Positions 28,581 through 41,832 of a stretch of DNA of 64,000 nucleotides are shown here, piece after piece. Made by a program: the position numbers and the translations under genes. Each line of letters starts with the position of its first letter. Position 1 is the first letter of the stretch. Under the pieces are notes generated by a model. The model searched no databases. It saw only the letters and a list, made by a program, of their open reading frames with translations, and was not told the origin of the DNA. This stretch comes from Thiorhodococcus sp. (GTDB taxonomy: Bacteria > Pseudomonadota > Gammaproteobacteria > Chromatiales > Chromatiaceae), in NCBI GenBank assembly GCA_029257385.1, contig JARIBS010000033.1, positions 1-64,000 on the forward strand. The letters are read 5' to 3'.

Positions 28581-30461
28581 ATGATTGCAAGCGATCGATA
28601 CGATGTTGTGGTGGTTGGCGGCGGTCACGCCGGCACCGAGGCCGCGCTGGCGGCCGCGCGCATGGGCGCGCGCACCCTGCTGCTCACCCAGAACATTGAG
28701 ACCATCGGCCAGATGAGCTGCAATCCGGCAATCGGCGGGATCGGCAAGGGGCATCTCGTCAAGGAGATCGATGCGCTCGGCGGGTTCATGGCCCGTGCTG
28801 CCGATCGCGGCGGTATTCAGTTCCGCACTCTCAATGCCAGCAAGGGCGCGGCGGTACGCGCGACCCGCGCCCAGGCCGATCGTTTGCTCTACAAGGCTGC
28901 GGTGCGCATTGCGGTCGAGGGTCAGCCGGGGCTTGCCGTCTTTCAGCAAGGCGTCGATGATCTCATCGTCGAGGGCGGGCGCGTCGTCGGTGTCCAGACC
29001 GAGATGGGGCTGCGTTTCATGGCGCGCACGGTGGTCCTGACGGTCGGCACCTTTCTCGGCGGACGGATCCATATCGGGCTGTCGAACTATGAAGGCGGCC
29101 GCGCCGGAGATCCACCATCCAACGCTTTGGCACAACGCCTGCGCGAGTTGCCAGTGCGTGTCGCGCGTCTCAAGACCGGCACACCGCCGCGCATCGATGC
29201 ACGCTCCATCGACTACAGCCAGCTTGCCGAACAGCCCGGCGATAAGCCGGTCCCGGTGTTTTCCTATTTGGGCAGCGCGGCCGATCATCCGCGTCAGATC
29301 AGTTGCCATATCACCCATACTAATGAACGCACACACGAGATTATTCGCTCCGGGCTTTCTCGCTCGCCGCTCTTTACCGGCGTGATCGCGGGGGTTGGGC
29401 CGCGTTATTGTCCGTCGATTGAGGACAAGATCGCGCGCTTCGCCGACAAGCAGTCCCATCAGATCTTCATCGAACCCGAGGGACTCACAACCCACGAGAT
29501 CTATCCCAACGGCATCTCGACCAGTTTGCCCTACGACATTCAAGAATCTCTGGTACGTTCCATCGCCGGTTTCGAGCAGGCCCATCTAACACGTCCTGGC
29601 TATGCCATCGAGTACGATTTCTTCGATCCGCGCGATCTGCGGCCATCGCTTGAAACGCGCGCCATCCAAGGGCTGTTCTTCGCCGGTCAGATCAACGGTA
29701 CGACCGGTTATGAAGAGGCCGCCGCCCAGGGCCTGCTGGCCGGTGCCAATGCTGCGCTTCAGGTCCAGGGGCGCGAACCCTGGCAGCCGCGCCGCGACGA
29801 AGCCTATCTCGGGGTGATGGTCGATGACCTCATTACGCGCGGAACCATCGAACCCTATCGCATGTTCACCAGCCGTGCTGAGTACCGGCTCATGCTTCGC
29901 GAAGATAATGCTGATCTGCGCTTGACAGAAACGGGGCGTCGGCTGGGGCTGGTGGGAGAGGATCAATGGCGGCGTTTCGAGGCCAAGCGCGAAGCGATCG
30001 AATGCGAGCGCCAGCGTCTGCGTGAGACTTGGGTGAGGCCCGAGACTCTCGATCAATCCCTCGCCACCCAAGTGCTGGGTGAGCCTTTGCGTCGCGAGAC
30101 CCGCGCGCTGGAGCTTCTGGCACGTCCCAATGTCGGCTACCAGGGCATTCGGGTGCTCACCGGCGATCTAAGCGCGGCTTTGCCATCAGAGGTGACCGAG
30201 CAGCTAGAGATCCAGGCGCGCTACGACGGCTATATCAGCCGTCAGCGCGCCGAGATCGAGCGCCAGCGCGAGCAGGAATCCAAGCCCCTGCCGGGCGATT
30301 TCGACTTCGACCGAGTGCATGGACTCTCGGGCGAGGTGCGTGAGAAATTCAACCGTGTGAGACCCGCGACCATCGGACAGGCCGCGCGCATCCCCGGCGT
30401 CACACCGGCGGCGGTCTCGCTGCTACTGATCCATCTCAAGCGGCACGCGGCACGCGCATGA
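28581..30461 (+). CDS. mnmG: tRNA uridine-5-carboxymethylaminomethyl modification enzyme MnmG (GidA)
   Basis: A 626-residue FAD protein that, with MnmE, modifies the wobble uridine of several tRNAs. The FAD motif [67 protein letters not shown], and [20 protein letters not shown] are all conserved. A GTG three bases before the ATG could also serve as start. It is followed by rsmG with a four-base overlap, the classical gidA-gidB pair. In E. coli this gene borders oriC. Confidence 0.97.
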   Translation: MIASDRYDVVVVGGGHAGTEAALAAARMGARTLLLTQNIETIGQMSCNPAIGGIGKGHLVKEIDALGGFMARAADRGGIQFRTLNASKGAAVRATRAQADRLLYKAAVRIAVEGQPGLAVFQQGVDDLIVEGGRVVGVQTEMGLRFMARTVVLTVGTFLGGRIHIGLSNYEGGRAGDPPSNALAQRLRELPVRVARLKTGTPPRIDARSIDYSQLAEQPGDKPVPVFSYLGSAADHPRQISCHITHTNERTHEIIRSGLSRSPLFTGVIAGVGPRYCPSIEDKIARFADKQSHQIFIEPEGLTTHEIYPNGISTSLPYDIQESLVRSIAGFEQAHLTRPGYAIEYDFFDPRDLRPSLETRAIQGLFFAGQINGTTGYEEAAAQGLLAGANAALQVQGREPWQPRRDEAYLGVMVDDLITRGTIEPYRMFTSRAEYRLMLREDNADLRLTETGRRLGLVGEDQWRRFEAKREAIECERQRLRETWVRPETLDQSLATQVLGEPLRRETRALELLARPNVGYQGIRVLTGDLSAALPSEVTEQLEIQARYDGYISRQRAEIERQREQESKPLPGDFDFDRVHGLSGEVREKFNRVRPATIGQAARIPGVTPAAVSLLLIHLKRHAARA

Positions 30462-31108
30462 ACGCTGCTCTGCAACCGGTCGAGACGCGCATCGCACAAC
30501 GGCTCGCAGAAGGCGCGGCGGCACTCGGGTTGTGCCTGTCGGCGCACGAGCAGGAACGCCTCCTGGGGTTCCTCGCCACGCTGACACGCTGGAACCGGCG
30601 CTATAATCTGACGGCCGTGCGTGATCCGCTCGAGATGGTCGCCAGACACTTGCTCGACAGTCTCGCCATCCAGCCGTTTCTGTTCGGAGACAGTCTGCTC
30701 GATCTCGGCACCGGAGCCGGACTGCCAGGGTTGCCGCTGGCGATCATCAACCCACAGTGCCAGTTCTGGCTGCTCGACAGCAACGGCAAGAAGGTCCGCT
30801 TCGTGCGCCAGGCGGTTGTGGAACTCGGGCTGGAGAATGTCGAGCCGGTCCAGTCGCGCATCGAGACGTACCAGCCGGGGCGAAAATTCAGTACCATAGT
30901 GAGCCGCGCCGTCGCCGCCGAAGAGATTCTGCGCGCCCCGACCGCCCAATTGCTCGCGCATCCCGGCCGAGTGCTGCTGATGAGGGGACGCGATGCGGGC
31001 GCGGGGCTGGACGCATCGAGCTTGCCAGGCGCCGTCGCACAGGTCCATCGACTCAGCGTGCCGTTTCTGGACGCTTCACGTCATCTGATCGAACTCCGGA
31101 GTGATTGA
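30458..31108 (+). CDS. rsmG: 16S rRNA (guanine527-N7)-methyltransferase RsmG (GidB)
   Basis: A 216-residue SAM-dependent methyltransferase. The SAM site [45 protein letters not shown] and VSRAVAA are family signatures. The start codon overlaps the mnmG stop (ATGA), so translation is coupled. The gene's 3' end runs close to parA with no room for a promoter, suggesting a single transcript mnmG-rsmG-parA-parB. Confidence 0.96.
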   Translation: MNAALQPVETRIAQRLAEGAAALGLCLSAHEQERLLGFLATLTRWNRRYNLTAVRDPLEMVARHLLDSLAIQPFLFGDSLLDLGTGAGLPGLPLAIINPQCQFWLLDSNGKKVRFVRQAVVELGLENVEPVQSRIETYQPGRKFSTIVSRAVAAEEILRAPTAQLLAHPGRVLLMRGRDAGAGLDASSLPGAVAQVHRLSVPFLDASRHLIELRSD

Positions 31109-31115
31109 GCCGACC

Positions 31116-31904
31116 ATGGTCAATATCATCGCGATTGCCAACCAGAAGGGCGGAGTCGGCAAGACCACCACGGCGGTCAACCTTGCCGCCTCACTGGCTG
31201 CGATGAAACGCCGCATCCTGCTCGTGGATCTCGACCCCCAGGGCAACGCCACGATGGGGTGCGGGGTGAACAAGCACACCCTTGAGTACACCACCTGCGA
31301 CCTGCTGTTGACTGATATTGCGATCGCCGACTGCATCCAGCGCATCACCGAGCCAGCGCCCGGCTTCGATCTCTTGCCGGCCAATAGCGACCTGACCGCA
31401 GCTGAGATTGGGCTGATCGACTTACCGGACCGCGAGCGGCGACTGGCCAAAGTGCTCAGCAGCGCCGCCGGGGCCTACGAACTGGTTATCGTCGATTGCC
31501 CGCCGTCGCTGAACATGCTCACGGTCAATGCCCTGGTTGCGGCGCAGGGCGTGCTGATCCCGCTGCAATGCGAATATTATGCGCTGGAGGGTCTCTCGGC
31601 CTTGCTCGATACCGTCGAGCAGATTCGCGAGAGCCGCAATCAGGGGCTGCGCATCGAGGGGATTTTGCGCACCATGCACGATCCGCGCAACAACCTGGCC
31701 AATCAAGTCTCGACCCAGCTCATCATCCACTTTGGCGATCAGGTCTACCGCACCATCATCCCGCGCAACGTGCGTCTGGCCGAAGCGCCCAGCCATGGTC
31801 AGTGCGCCTTGATCTACGATCCCCAGTCGAAAGGGGCCATCGCCTATCTCGCGCTCGCCAGCGAAGTCCTGCGTCGTCACGATAAGCGCAAACACGCGGC
31901 ATAA
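31116..31904 (+). CDS. parA: Chromosome partitioning ATPase ParA (Soj)
   Basis: A 262-residue ATPase with a deviant Walker A motif (NQKGGVGKTTT), the LVDLDPQGNAT motif and IVDCPPSLNMLT. It lacks the N-terminal DNA-binding domain of plasmid ParAs, so it is the chromosomal Soj type, which positions ParB-bound origins. The ATG at 31116 gives the usual MVNIIAIANQKGG start. A GTG at 31101 is directly next to GGAG with no spacer and is less likely. Confidence 0.95.
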   Translation: MVNIIAIANQKGGVGKTTTAVNLAASLAAMKRRILLVDLDPQGNATMGCGVNKHTLEYTTCDLLLTDIAIADCIQRITEPAPGFDLLPANSDLTAAEIGLIDLPDRERRLAKVLSSAAGAYELVIVDCPPSLNMLTVNALVAAQGVLIPLQCEYYALEGLSALLDTVEQIRESRNQGLRIEGILRTMHDPRNNLANQVSTQLIIHFGDQVYRTIIPRNVRLAEAPSHGQCALIYDPQSKGAIAYLALASEVLRRHDKRKHAA

Positions 31905-31915
31905 TCCCGGCAGGT

Positions 31916-32824
31916 ATGGATATCGAACACACACCTCTACCTAAGAAAAAGGGTCTCGGACGCGGTCTGGACGCACTGCTCGGCGCCGCTCGCCCGCCTG
32001 CGACCGAGGGGCGCGCACGCGCGCTCGAACAGGTGACGCATCTGCCGCTTGAGCACATCCAGCGCGGCAGATATCAGCCGCGCCTCGCGTTCGATTCCGA
32101 CGCGCTGCGCGAGCTGGCCGACTCCATCCTCGCCCAGGGTGTAATCCAGCCAATCGTGGTGCGCCCTTTGGCCGAGCAGAGTAGCGCTGACCCGCGCTAT
32201 GAGATTATTGCCGGTGAGCGTCGCTGGCGCGCCTGTCAGCAAGCCGGTCTGGCGCAGATCCCGGTGGTGATTCGGGAGGTCGACGAGCGGACCGCCATGG
32301 CCATTGGGCTGATCGAGAATATCCAGCGCACTGATCTCAACCCGCTCGAAGAGGCTGGCGCGCTGGGGCGCCTGATCTCGGAATTCGGCTTGACGCATCA
32401 ACAGATCGCCGAGGCGGTGGGTAAGTCTCGCACCATGGTGACCAACCTGTTACGGCTGCTCGAACTCAACCCAGACGTTAAGTCATTTATCGAGCAGTCG
32501 CGCCTAGAAATGGGTCATGCACGCGCGCTGCTGGGCCTGAAAGGCCCGGAACAAAGCCAGGCCGCGCGTCAGGTGGTTGCGGGTGGACTCTCGGTGCGCG
32601 AGACTGAGCGGCTGGTTCGGCGTCTGCAGCAGGCGCAGGATGTCGAGGCGAGCGTGACGCCCCCGCGCGCACTCGACCCAAACATTCACCGGCTACAATC
32701 GGATCTGGCCGACAAGCTCGGAGCAAATGTCCAGATCCAGCATGGGCGTCGCGGCTCGGGAAAGCTGGTCATCGCTTACAATACGCTGGACGAACTCGAC
32801 GGGATTCTCGAGCATATTCAATGA
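31916..32824 (+). CDS. parB: Chromosome partitioning protein ParB (Spo0J)
   Basis: A 302-residue protein binding parS sites near the origin. It opens with the basic KKKGLGRGLDALLG, then has the CTPase box (YEIIAGERRWRACQQAG), IENIQRTDLNPLEEA, and the helix-turn-helix LTHQQIAEAVGKSRTMVTNLLRLL. A C-terminal dimerisation domain follows. Eleven bases separate it from parA. I searched by eye for a parS palindrome and did not find one inside the window. Confidence 0.95.
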   Translation: MDIEHTPLPKKKGLGRGLDALLGAARPPATEGRARALEQVTHLPLEHIQRGRYQPRLAFDSDALRELADSILAQGVIQPIVVRPLAEQSSADPRYEIIAGERRWRACQQAGLAQIPVVIREVDERTAMAIGLIENIQRTDLNPLEEAGALGRLISEFGLTHQQIAEAVGKSRTMVTNLLRLLELNPDVKSFIEQSRLEMGHARALLGLKGPEQSQAARQVVAGGLSVRETERLVRRLQQAQDVEASVTPPRALDPNIHRLQSDLADKLGANVQIQHGRRGSGKLVIAYNTLDELDGILEHIQ

Positions 32825-32917
32825 GCACTCGACATGCCTCGCAGCGCATAGACACATATGCGCACATCCGAGCGATCGCGGTACGAGCGGCAGTTGCACC
32901 TAAACGCTCGGGTTGCA

Positions 32918-32946
32918 TTGACCCAATATCCATGACTCCCTATACT
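32918..32946 (+). promoter_or_regulatory. Sigma70-type promoter of the ATP synthase operon
   Basis: TTGACC at 32918-32923 and TATACT at 32941-32946 are separated by exactly 17 bases, a near-consensus pair. Transcription should start around 32953, about 40 bases before the atpI ATG. This rules out the in-frame TTG at 32946 as the atpI start. Confidence 0.8.
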
Positions 32947-32990
32947 TGGCCGCTGTTGAGCGGAGCGCCCGCTCTGTTCACAAAGATCTG

Positions 32991-33362
32991 ATGCGACAAA
33001 TCGACGCGTTTCAAGTCAGGCGTATGCTGAATGCCCAGTTGATCTTCGGTGTGATCCTGGCGCTGCTCGCGCTGCCGCTTGGCGCTTCAACCGCAATTTC
33101 AGTGTTGATCGGAGCCGGGACCTGCTTGCTGGCAAATGCCGTGCTTGCCAGATCGGTTTTTCGTCGATACCGTGCGCAACGACTCGAAGATTTGATGGCA
33201 GGTTTCTATCGCGCCGAGGTTGTCAAGATCGCATTGATCATCGGTGTTTTCGGGATCGTCTTTGTTATATTCGATGGATTGAATATAGTGGCATTGCTGG
33301 CGGCCTATTTTCTGGTCCAAGTGGTGCCGACCCTGATTGCGGCACGATCGGGAAAACGCTGA
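32991..33362 (+). CDS. atpI: ATP synthase subunit I
   Basis: A 123-residue membrane protein with four hydrophobic segments. It is the first gene of the ATP synthase operon, where AtpI helps assemble the c-ring. It has the AtpI pattern ALLALPLGASTAISVLIGAGTCLLAN and a YRAEVVKIALIIGVF segment. The ATG at 32991 is preferred because it lies downstream of the assigned promoter. No good ribosome-binding site precedes it. Confidence 0.88.
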   Translation: MRQIDAFQVRRMLNAQLIFGVILALLALPLGASTAISVLIGAGTCLLANAVLARSVFRRYRAQRLEDLMAGFYRAEVVKIALIIGVFGIVFVIFDGLNIVALLAAYFLVQVVPTLIAARSGKR

Positions 33363-33466
33363 TAGGTCGCCGTTCGCGATCAACAGCAATACGGGCATTT
33401 TGCCCCGCGCGGAAGACACCGAGTCGCGGCATCTTCCTATGTCGCCGAAATACGAAGTGAGAATGA

Positions 33467-34339
<873 letters not shown>

Positions 34340-34436
34340 GCATTGTTGCTCAATCATTTCTTTCAAGAGTCTTTATTCTTTTAACAGATGCTCTAGTCGC
34401 GGTGACTAAAGTCTCAACTCGCTAACTAACCCCTGA

Positions 34437-34697
<261 letters not shown>

Positions 34698-34777
34698 GTC
34701 TGCATCCGAATCAACCGGGGTCGCGATCAGCGCCTGTCACCCTGACCAGGTTCGATGCAAAGGCACAAGGCAACGCT

Positions 34778-35248
34778 ATGAATATCAATCTAACTCTGTT
34801 CGGCCAGATGATCACCTTTGCGGTGTTCGTTTGGCTCTGTATGAAGTTCATCTGGCCACCGATCGTGAACGCGTTGGCGAAGCGCAAGGAGCGTATCGCC
34901 CAAGGTCTGGCTGCCGCCGAGCGTGGCCATCAGGAAAAAGCCCTGGGTGAGCAGCGCGCGCTGGAAGTCATGAACGAGGCGAAAGACAAAGCCGCCGAGA
35001 TTGTCAGCCTGGCGCAGCGGCGCGCGACCGATCTCATCGAAGAGGCCAAGGGCGATGCGCGCACTGAGGGCGATCGGCTGGTCATTGCGGCTCAGGCTGA
35101 GATCGACCGGCAGGCCAATCGTGCACGTGAAGAATTGCGCGAGAAGGTCACCACGCTGGCGATCGCCGCAGCTGAGAAAATTCTCCAGAAGGAAATCAAC
35201 GTCGACACGCATAAAGCGATCGTTGACGATTTCGCCAAGCAGCTCTAG
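34778..35248 (+). CDS. atpF: ATP synthase Fo subunit b
   Basis: A 156-residue stator subunit with one N-terminal membrane helix (about 5-25, [19 protein letters not shown]) followed by a long charged coiled coil rich in A, E, K and R. It dimerises to connect Fo with the delta subunit of F1. Length equals that of the E. coli protein (156). Confidence 0.97.
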   Translation: MNINLTLFGQMITFAVFVWLCMKFIWPPIVNALAKRKERIAQGLAAAERGHQEKALGEQRALEVMNEAKDKAAEIVSLAQRRATDLIEEAKGDARTEGDRLVIAAQAEIDRQANRAREELREKVTTLAIAAAEKILQKEINVDTHKAIVDDFAKQL

Positions 35249-35257
35249 GGGATAGCC

Positions 35258-35797
35258 ATGGCCGGAGATATAACCACCATCGCGCGCCCCTATGCCGAGG
35301 CGATCTTTGAGCGCGCCAAAGAAACCGGGCAGATCGATGCTTGGTCCGAAGCGCTGGCGCTGCTGGATGCGGTAACGTCTGACGCTCAACTGGCCGCCCA
35401 GATCGACAATCAGACCGTGCCGCGAGAAGATCTTCTTGAGCTCATCCTCGCTGTCTGCGGCGATGCGCTCTCGACGGAAGCGGCCAATCTGTTGCGGTTG
35501 CTTGCGCAAAATTCGCGATTCGCGGCCGTGTCAGAGATCGCCCGGCTCTTTGAGGAGCGGCGGGTCGCCGACCAAGGCGTTCGTCAGATTTTGGTTCGTA
35601 GCGCGTTCGAGGTCGATGATCAACAGCGCGAGGCGCTCTCTCAGGCACTCTCCAAGCGTTTCGGCGGCCAGATCGATCTGACGCTCGAGACCGACAGCAC
35701 CCTGCTCGGCGGTGTCGAGATTCGCGCTGGGGATCTCGTGATCGACGACTCCGTTCGCGGCAAGATCAAGCAGCTCGCTCACGCTTTGCAACTCTGA
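35258..35797 (+). CDS. atpH: ATP synthase F1 subunit delta
   Basis: A 179-residue peripheral stator subunit. The helical N-terminal domain ([18 protein letters not shown]) and the C-terminal signature [25 protein letters not shown] are typical. It starts 9 bases after atpF, with GGGGATAGCC just upstream. Confidence 0.97.
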   Translation: MAGDITTIARPYAEAIFERAKETGQIDAWSEALALLDAVTSDAQLAAQIDNQTVPREDLLELILAVCGDALSTEAANLLRLLAQNSRFAAVSEIARLFEERRVADQGVRQILVRSAFEVDDQQREALSQALSKRFGGQIDLTLETDSTLLGGVEIRAGDLVIDDSVRGKIKQLAHALQL

Positions 35798-35810
35798 ACT
35801 GGACACCGTC

Positions 35811-37352
35811 ATGCAATTGAATCCATCCGAGATCAGCGATCTCATCAAACAAAAGATCGAAAATTTCGATCTGCAGACCGAGGCCCGTACCGAAGGATCT
35901 ATCGTCAGCGTGACCGACGGTATCGTGCGAATCCACGGACTCTCTGATGCCCAGTACTATGAGATGCTCGAATTTCCGGACAATACTTATGGACTGGCGC
36001 TGAACCTGGAGCGCGATTCAGTCGGCGCGGTGATTCTGGGTGACTACACCGATCTTTCTGAAGGCGACTGGGTGCGTTGTACCGGTCGTGTGCTGGAGGT
36101 TCCGGTTGGCGAGGGACTCTTGGGGCGCGTCGTCGACGCGCTGGGCAACCCGATCGACGGCAAAGGCCCGATTGATGCCGCCGGCAGTTCGCCGATCGAG
36201 AAGGTTGCGCCGGGCGTCATCGCGCGTCAGTCGGTCGATCAGCCGATTCAGACCGGTCTCAAGGCCATCGACGCCATGGTTCCGGTCGGGCGCGGTCAGC
36301 GTGAGTTGATCATCGGCGACCGCCAGACCGGAAAGACCGCGGTCGCCATTGACGCCATCATCAATCAGAAAGACACTGGCGTTAAGTGCATCTATGTCGC
36401 GATAGGGCAGAAGAACTCCTCCATCGCCGGCATCGTGCGCAAGCTCGAAGAGCATGGCGCCATGGATCACACCATTATCGTCGCGGCTGCCGCCGCTGAG
36501 TCCGCTGCCATGCAGTTCCTGGCGCCTTACGCCGGCTGCACCATGGGCGAGTACTTCCGCGACAAGGGCGAGGATGCGCTCATCGTCTACGACGATCTCA
36601 CCAAACAAGCCTGGGCCTATCGTCAGGTCTCGCTGCTGCTGCGTCGTCCGCCCGGCCGTGAAGCCTATCCCGGTGATGTGTTCTATCTCCACTCGCGTCT
36701 TCTGGAGCGCGCCGCGCGCGTCAATGCCAATTATGTCGAGCAGGCCACGAACGGCGAAGTCAAAGGCAAAACCGGCTCGCTGACCGCACTGCCGATCATC
36801 GAGACACAGGCCGGCGACGTCTCCGCGTTCGTACCGACCAACGTCATCTCCATCACCGATGGACAGATCTTTCTGGAAACCGACCTCTTTAACTCGGGTA
36901 TCCGCCCAGCCATCAACGCCGGTCTGTCGGTCTCGCGTGTCGGCGGCGCGGCGCAGACCAAGATCATCAAAAAGCTCGGCGGTGGTATCCGGCTCGCGCT
37001 GGCGCAATACCGTGAGCTGGCGGCCTTCTCGCAGTTCGCATCCGATCTTGATGAGGCGACCCGCAAGCAGCTCCAGCGTGGCGAACGTGTCACCGAGTTG
37101 ATGAAGCAGGCACAATACTCGCCCATGGGCATCGGTCAGATGGCTATTTCGCTGTTTGCGGCCAACGAGGGTTATCTCGACGACGTCGATGTCAGGAAAG
37201 TCGTCGATTTCGAGCAGGCGCTACAGAGCTACATGAAGTCCGCACAAGCCGATTTGTTGAACACAATCGATTCAACGGGTGATTTCAGCGATGAAATTCA
37301 GCAGGGAATGCACTCGGCGATCAAAGACTTCAAGGCAAACAATACCTGGTAA
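35811..37352 (+). CDS. atpA: ATP synthase F1 subunit alpha
   Basis: A 513-residue non-catalytic nucleotide-binding subunit, equal in length to E. coli AtpA. Walker [41 protein letters not shown], and the arginine-finger segment [10 protein letters not shown] are present. It lies 13 bases after atpH. An unusually wide gap follows before atpG. Confidence 0.98.
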   Translation: MQLNPSEISDLIKQKIENFDLQTEARTEGSIVSVTDGIVRIHGLSDAQYYEMLEFPDNTYGLALNLERDSVGAVILGDYTDLSEGDWVRCTGRVLEVPVGEGLLGRVVDALGNPIDGKGPIDAAGSSPIEKVAPGVIARQSVDQPIQTGLKAIDAMVPVGRGQRELIIGDRQTGKTAVAIDAIINQKDTGVKCIYVAIGQKNSSIAGIVRKLEEHGAMDHTIIVAAAAAESAAMQFLAPYAGCTMGEYFRDKGEDALIVYDDLTKQAWAYRQVSLLLRRPPGREAYPGDVFYLHSRLLERAARVNANYVEQATNGEVKGKTGSLTALPIIETQAGDVSAFVPTNVISITDGQIFLETDLFNSGIRPAINAGLSVSRVGGAAQTKIIKKLGGGIRLALAQYRELAAFSQFASDLDEATRKQLQRGERVTELMKQAQYSPMGIGQMAISLFAANEGYLDDVDVRKVVDFEQALQSYMKSAQADLLNTIDSTGDFSDEIQQGMHSAIKDFKANNTW

Positions 37353-37364
37353 ACAACCGCCAGC

Positions 37365-37493
37365 GGCCAGCCGCGAGCCTCCAGCGTGAGGCATCGGCGG
37401 CTGGCGCGGTGATGTGTTTTGACAAGTATCGAACCTCCTCAGCCCCCAAGCCGACAGGCTGGTGGCTGGAAGCTAGAGGCTGGGAGCTAATAA
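37365..37493 (+). repeat. Repetitive, hairpin-prone sequence between atpA and atpG
   Basis: The 141-base gap inside the ATP synthase operon contains several GGCTGG/CCAGCC words on both strands. GGCCAGCCGC (about 37374-37383) can pair with GGCGGCTGGC near 37394-37405, and the right part reads as diverged tandem copies of GGCTGG-N-AAGCT (about 37457-37488). It looks like a short interspersed intergenic repeat, perhaps affecting mRNA stability. No gene is seen. Confidence 0.55.
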
Positions 37494-38357
37494 ATGGCAG
37501 GCGCCAAAGAAATCCGCACCAAGATCGCGAGCATCAAGAGCACGCAGAAGATCACCAAGGCCATGCAGATGGTTGCGGCCTCAAAGATGCGCAAGGCCCA
37601 GGATCGCATGTCCGCTTCCCGTCCCTATGCGGAAAAGATGCTCCAGGTCATCAGTCACCTTGCCAATGCGACACCCGAGTATCGTCACTCTTACATGGCG
37701 CTCGAACGCGAGCGCAAACGCGTTGGCTACATCGTCGTCTCATCCGACCGTGGTCTCTGCGGCGGCCTGAACAGCAACCTGTTTCGGCGTCTGGTGGTAG
37801 AGATCAAAGCCCAACACGAAGCGGGTGTCGAGGCCGTCTTCTGCACCATCGGCTCGAAGGCGCTGGCGTTCTTCAAGCGCTTTGGCGGCGATGTCAAGGC
37901 GCAGGCGACCCACCTCGGAGACAAGCCTCACATTGAGGATCTGATCGGCACGGTCAAGGCGATGCTCGATGCCTTCGAGTCGAAGGAAATCGACGCGATC
38001 TATATCGTTAGCAATGAATTCGTCAACACCATGACCCAACGCCCGGTGATTCGGCAGTTGGTTCCCATCGTCGGGGGCGAGCGCGAGACCATGCCCTATC
38101 ACTGGGACTACATCTACGAACCGGACGCCCACACCGTCCTGAACGCCCTGCTGACCCGCTATATCGAATCGCTCGTCTATCAGGCGGTGGTCGAGAACGG
38201 CGCCAGCGAGCAGGCCGCCCGCATGGTCGCGATGAAGTCCGCCTCGGACAACGCCGGTGACATCATCGACGAGCTGCAACTCGTTTATAACAAGGCGCGA
38301 CAGGCTGCGATCACCCAGGAGATTTCCGAGATCGTGAGCGGTGCCGCCGCGGTCTGA
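37494..38357 (+). CDS. atpG: ATP synthase F1 subunit gamma
   Basis: A 287-residue rotor shaft subunit, same length as in E. coli. The N-terminal coiled coil [20 protein letters not shown], the GLCGGLN motif and the C-terminal [14 protein letters not shown] are diagnostic. Confidence 0.97.
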   Translation: MAGAKEIRTKIASIKSTQKITKAMQMVAASKMRKAQDRMSASRPYAEKMLQVISHLANATPEYRHSYMALERERKRVGYIVVSSDRGLCGGLNSNLFRRLVVEIKAQHEAGVEAVFCTIGSKALAFFKRFGGDVKAQATHLGDKPHIEDLIGTVKAMLDAFESKEIDAIYIVSNEFVNTMTQRPVIRQLVPIVGGERETMPYHWDYIYEPDAHTVLNALLTRYIESLVYQAVVENGASEQAARMVAMKSASDNAGDIIDELQLVYNKARQAAITQEISEIVSGAAAV

Positions 38358-38415
38358 GCGCCCGCCCATCGCCGGTGAGCCAGTTGTTAGGACCAGATCC
38401 AGACAAAATCGCTAG

Positions 38416-39834
<1,419 letters not shown>

Positions 39835-39847
39835 AGGGGTATGACCC

Positions 39848-40273
39848 ATGGCAATGACAATCCATGTCGACATCGTCAGTGCCGAGGGGGCGATCCACTC
39901 GGGCACTGCAACCATGGTGTATGCCACCGCCGAGATGGGCGAAGTTGGTATCGCGCCACGTCACGCAGCCTTTATCAGCCGGCTCAAACCCGGTAACGTC
40001 AGGGTTGAGAACGAGCAGGGCGAGCAGGAGCATTTCTATGTCTCCGGCGGCATGCTTGAGGTCCAGCCGAGCGTGGTGACGGTGCTCGCGGACACCGCCA
40101 TTCGCGCCCGTGATCTGGATGAGGCCGCAGCTATAGATGCCAAGCGCCGTGCCGAGGAGGCGCTTGCCGGTCGTGCGGCTGGTTTCGAGTATGCCAAGGC
40201 TCAGGCAGAGCTCGCCGAGGCCGTCGCCCAGCTTCGCGAGATCGAGAAGTTGCGTAAAATCAAGGCGATCTGA
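39848..40273 (+). CDS. atpC: ATP synthase F1 subunit epsilon
   Basis: A 141-residue regulatory/rotor subunit. The N-terminal beta-sandwich ([32 protein letters not shown]) and the C-terminal helical pair are complete, so it can inhibit ATP hydrolysis. Last gene of the operon, 13 bases after atpD, followed by hairpin terminators. Confidence 0.97.
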   Translation: MAMTIHVDIVSAEGAIHSGTATMVYATAEMGEVGIAPRHAAFISRLKPGNVRVENEQGEQEHFYVSGGMLEVQPSVVTVLADTAIRARDLDEAAAIDAKRRAEEALAGRAAGFEYAKAQAELAEAVAQLREIEKLRKIKAI

Positions 40274-40350
40274 TCGAGAACGGTCGCGATTTTTTGTCAA
40301 CCCCTGCGCGAACGCCCCTGTCATTCCGACTAGGGGCGTTCGCGTTTGTG
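40265..40350 (+). terminator. Two stacked terminator hairpins after atpC
   Basis: First: GCGATC (40265-40270, overlapping the atpC stop) with GGTCGC (40282-40287), followed by six T residues at 40290-40295. Second: a perfect 13-pair stem, CGCGAACGCCCCT (40307-40319) with AGGGGCGTTCGCG (40332-40344), followed by TTTGTG. Together they separate the atp operon from glmU. Confidence 0.75.
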
Positions 40351-40421
40351 CGGCTCGAAGAAGGCATTTGTACAGTGCTCATCAAAGCCAAGCAGCCGCT
40401 GGCTAACAGGATTTTTTTAGA

Positions 40422-41789
40422 ATGAAACTCGCTGTCGTGATACTGGCCGCTGGTCTCGGCAAGCGCATGCACTCGAGCCTGCCCAAGGTGCTGCATCCTC
40501 TGGCTGACCGGCCCTTGCTCGGTCACGTTCTGGAGGCTGCGCGTGCGCTCGCCCCAGCACGTATCGTTGTCGTCCATGGTCATGGCGGCGAGCAGGTGCG
40601 CTCGAGCTTCGCCACCCACGACTGCGTTTGGGTGGAGCAGGCCGAGCAGCGCGGCACCGGGCATGCGGTCATTCAGGCAATGCCAGCCGTCGCCGATCTC
40701 GATCGTGTGCTGATCCTCTACGGAGATGTGCCGCTCATCGCGCCCGAGACCCTGCGCGATCTGATGGACGCGAGCACCGACACCAGGCTGGGGCTGCTGA
40801 CTGCCGAGCTGGATGATCCGAGCGGCTATGGTCGCATCGTCCGTGACGATCAGGGCCGTGTGGTGCGGATCGTCGAGGAGAAAGACGCGAGCGTCGAAGA
40901 GCGCGCCCTGACCGAGATCAATACCGGCTTTCTGATTGCCGACCGGAGGGGACTCGCCGATTGGCTGGGATCGATCGGAGATGACAACGCCCAGGGCGAA
41001 TACTATCTGACTGACATCATCGGCATCGCCGCGCGTGAAGGCGTCGCGATTGCGACCACGCGGCCCACGGCGCTGGCCGAGATCGCCGGTGTCAACGATC
41101 GGGTGCAGCTCGCCGATCTCGAGCGCATCTACCAGCGCTGGGTCGCCGAAGACCTCATGCGCTCGGGCGTGAGCCTGGCCGACCCCGGCCGATTCGATCT
41201 GCGCGGACGTCTCGTGAGCGAGCCGGACGCCTACATCGACGTCAATGTCATTATCGAAGGCGAGGTGCGCCTTGCCACCGGGGTGCGCATCGGTCCTAAT
41301 TGTGTCCTCAAGAACTGCACGATCGGTCCACAGACTCAGGTTATGGCCAATTGCATTATCGAGGATGCCGTAGTGGGCGCGAATGCCCGGATTGGTCCCT
41401 TCGCCAGGCTACGCCCGGGCGCGCGGCTCGCCGATCACACCCATGTCGGCAACTTCGTCGAACTCAAGAGCACGACCCTGGGGCAGGGTAGCAAGGTCAA
41501 CCATCTGAGCTATCTGGGCAATACCGAGATCGGTAAGAACGTCAATGTCGGTGCCGGTACGATCACCTGCAACTACGACGGCGCTAACAAATTCAAGACG
41601 ACCATCAATGACGGCGCCTTCATCGGCTCCAACACCGCGCTGATCGCACCGGTGACGGTCGGCGCGGGAGCTACCATTGGTGCGGGTTCCGTCATTACGC
41701 GGGATACACCGTCCGGGCAGCTCACCCTGACACGCGTGCGCCAAACGACCATCATCGGCTGGCAACGCCCGGGCAAAAAAACGACCTGA
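40422..41789 (+). CDS. glmU: Bifunctional N-acetylglucosamine-1-phosphate uridyltransferase / glucosamine-1-phosphate acetyltransferase
   Basis: A 455-residue enzyme making UDP-GlcNAc for wall and LPS. The uridyltransferase domain opens with [22 protein letters not shown]. From about residue 250 the left-handed beta-helix of hexapeptide repeats follows, with [24 protein letters not shown] and [17 protein letters not shown]. Length equals that of E. coli GlmU (456). Forms a pair with glmS 43 bases downstream, after the atp operon, as in E. coli. Confidence 0.98.
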   Translation: MKLAVVILAAGLGKRMHSSLPKVLHPLADRPLLGHVLEAARALAPARIVVVHGHGGEQVRSSFATHDCVWVEQAEQRGTGHAVIQAMPAVADLDRVLILYGDVPLIAPETLRDLMDASTDTRLGLLTAELDDPSGYGRIVRDDQGRVVRIVEEKDASVEERALTEINTGFLIADRRGLADWLGSIGDDNAQGEYYLTDIIGIAAREGVAIATTRPTALAEIAGVNDRVQLADLERIYQRWVAEDLMRSGVSLADPGRFDLRGRLVSEPDAYIDVNVIIEGEVRLATGVRIGPNCVLKNCTIGPQTQVMANCIIEDAVVGANARIGPFARLRPGARLADHTHVGNFVELKSTTLGQGSKVNHLSYLGNTEIGKNVNVGAGTITCNYDGANKFKTTINDGAFIGSNTALIAPVTVGAGATIGAGSVITRDTPSGQLTLTRVRQTTIIGWQRPGKKTT

Positions 41790-41832
41790 TCACCTGCGCT
41801 CATCACCCAATAATACTGAGGTCAAGAACGCC

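Noticed and set aside
31000..33000. parS site near parAB
   Set aside because: No palindrome close to the known GTTTCACGTGAAAC type was found by eye.
37409..37936. Alternative plus-strand frame overlapping atpG
   Set aside because: Out of frame with the complete, conserved atpG; its start lies in the repetitive spacer.
41790..41832. glmS ribozyme
   Set aside because: The 43-base glmU-glmS gap is too short for the ribozyme, and glmS is coupled to glmU as in proteobacteria.
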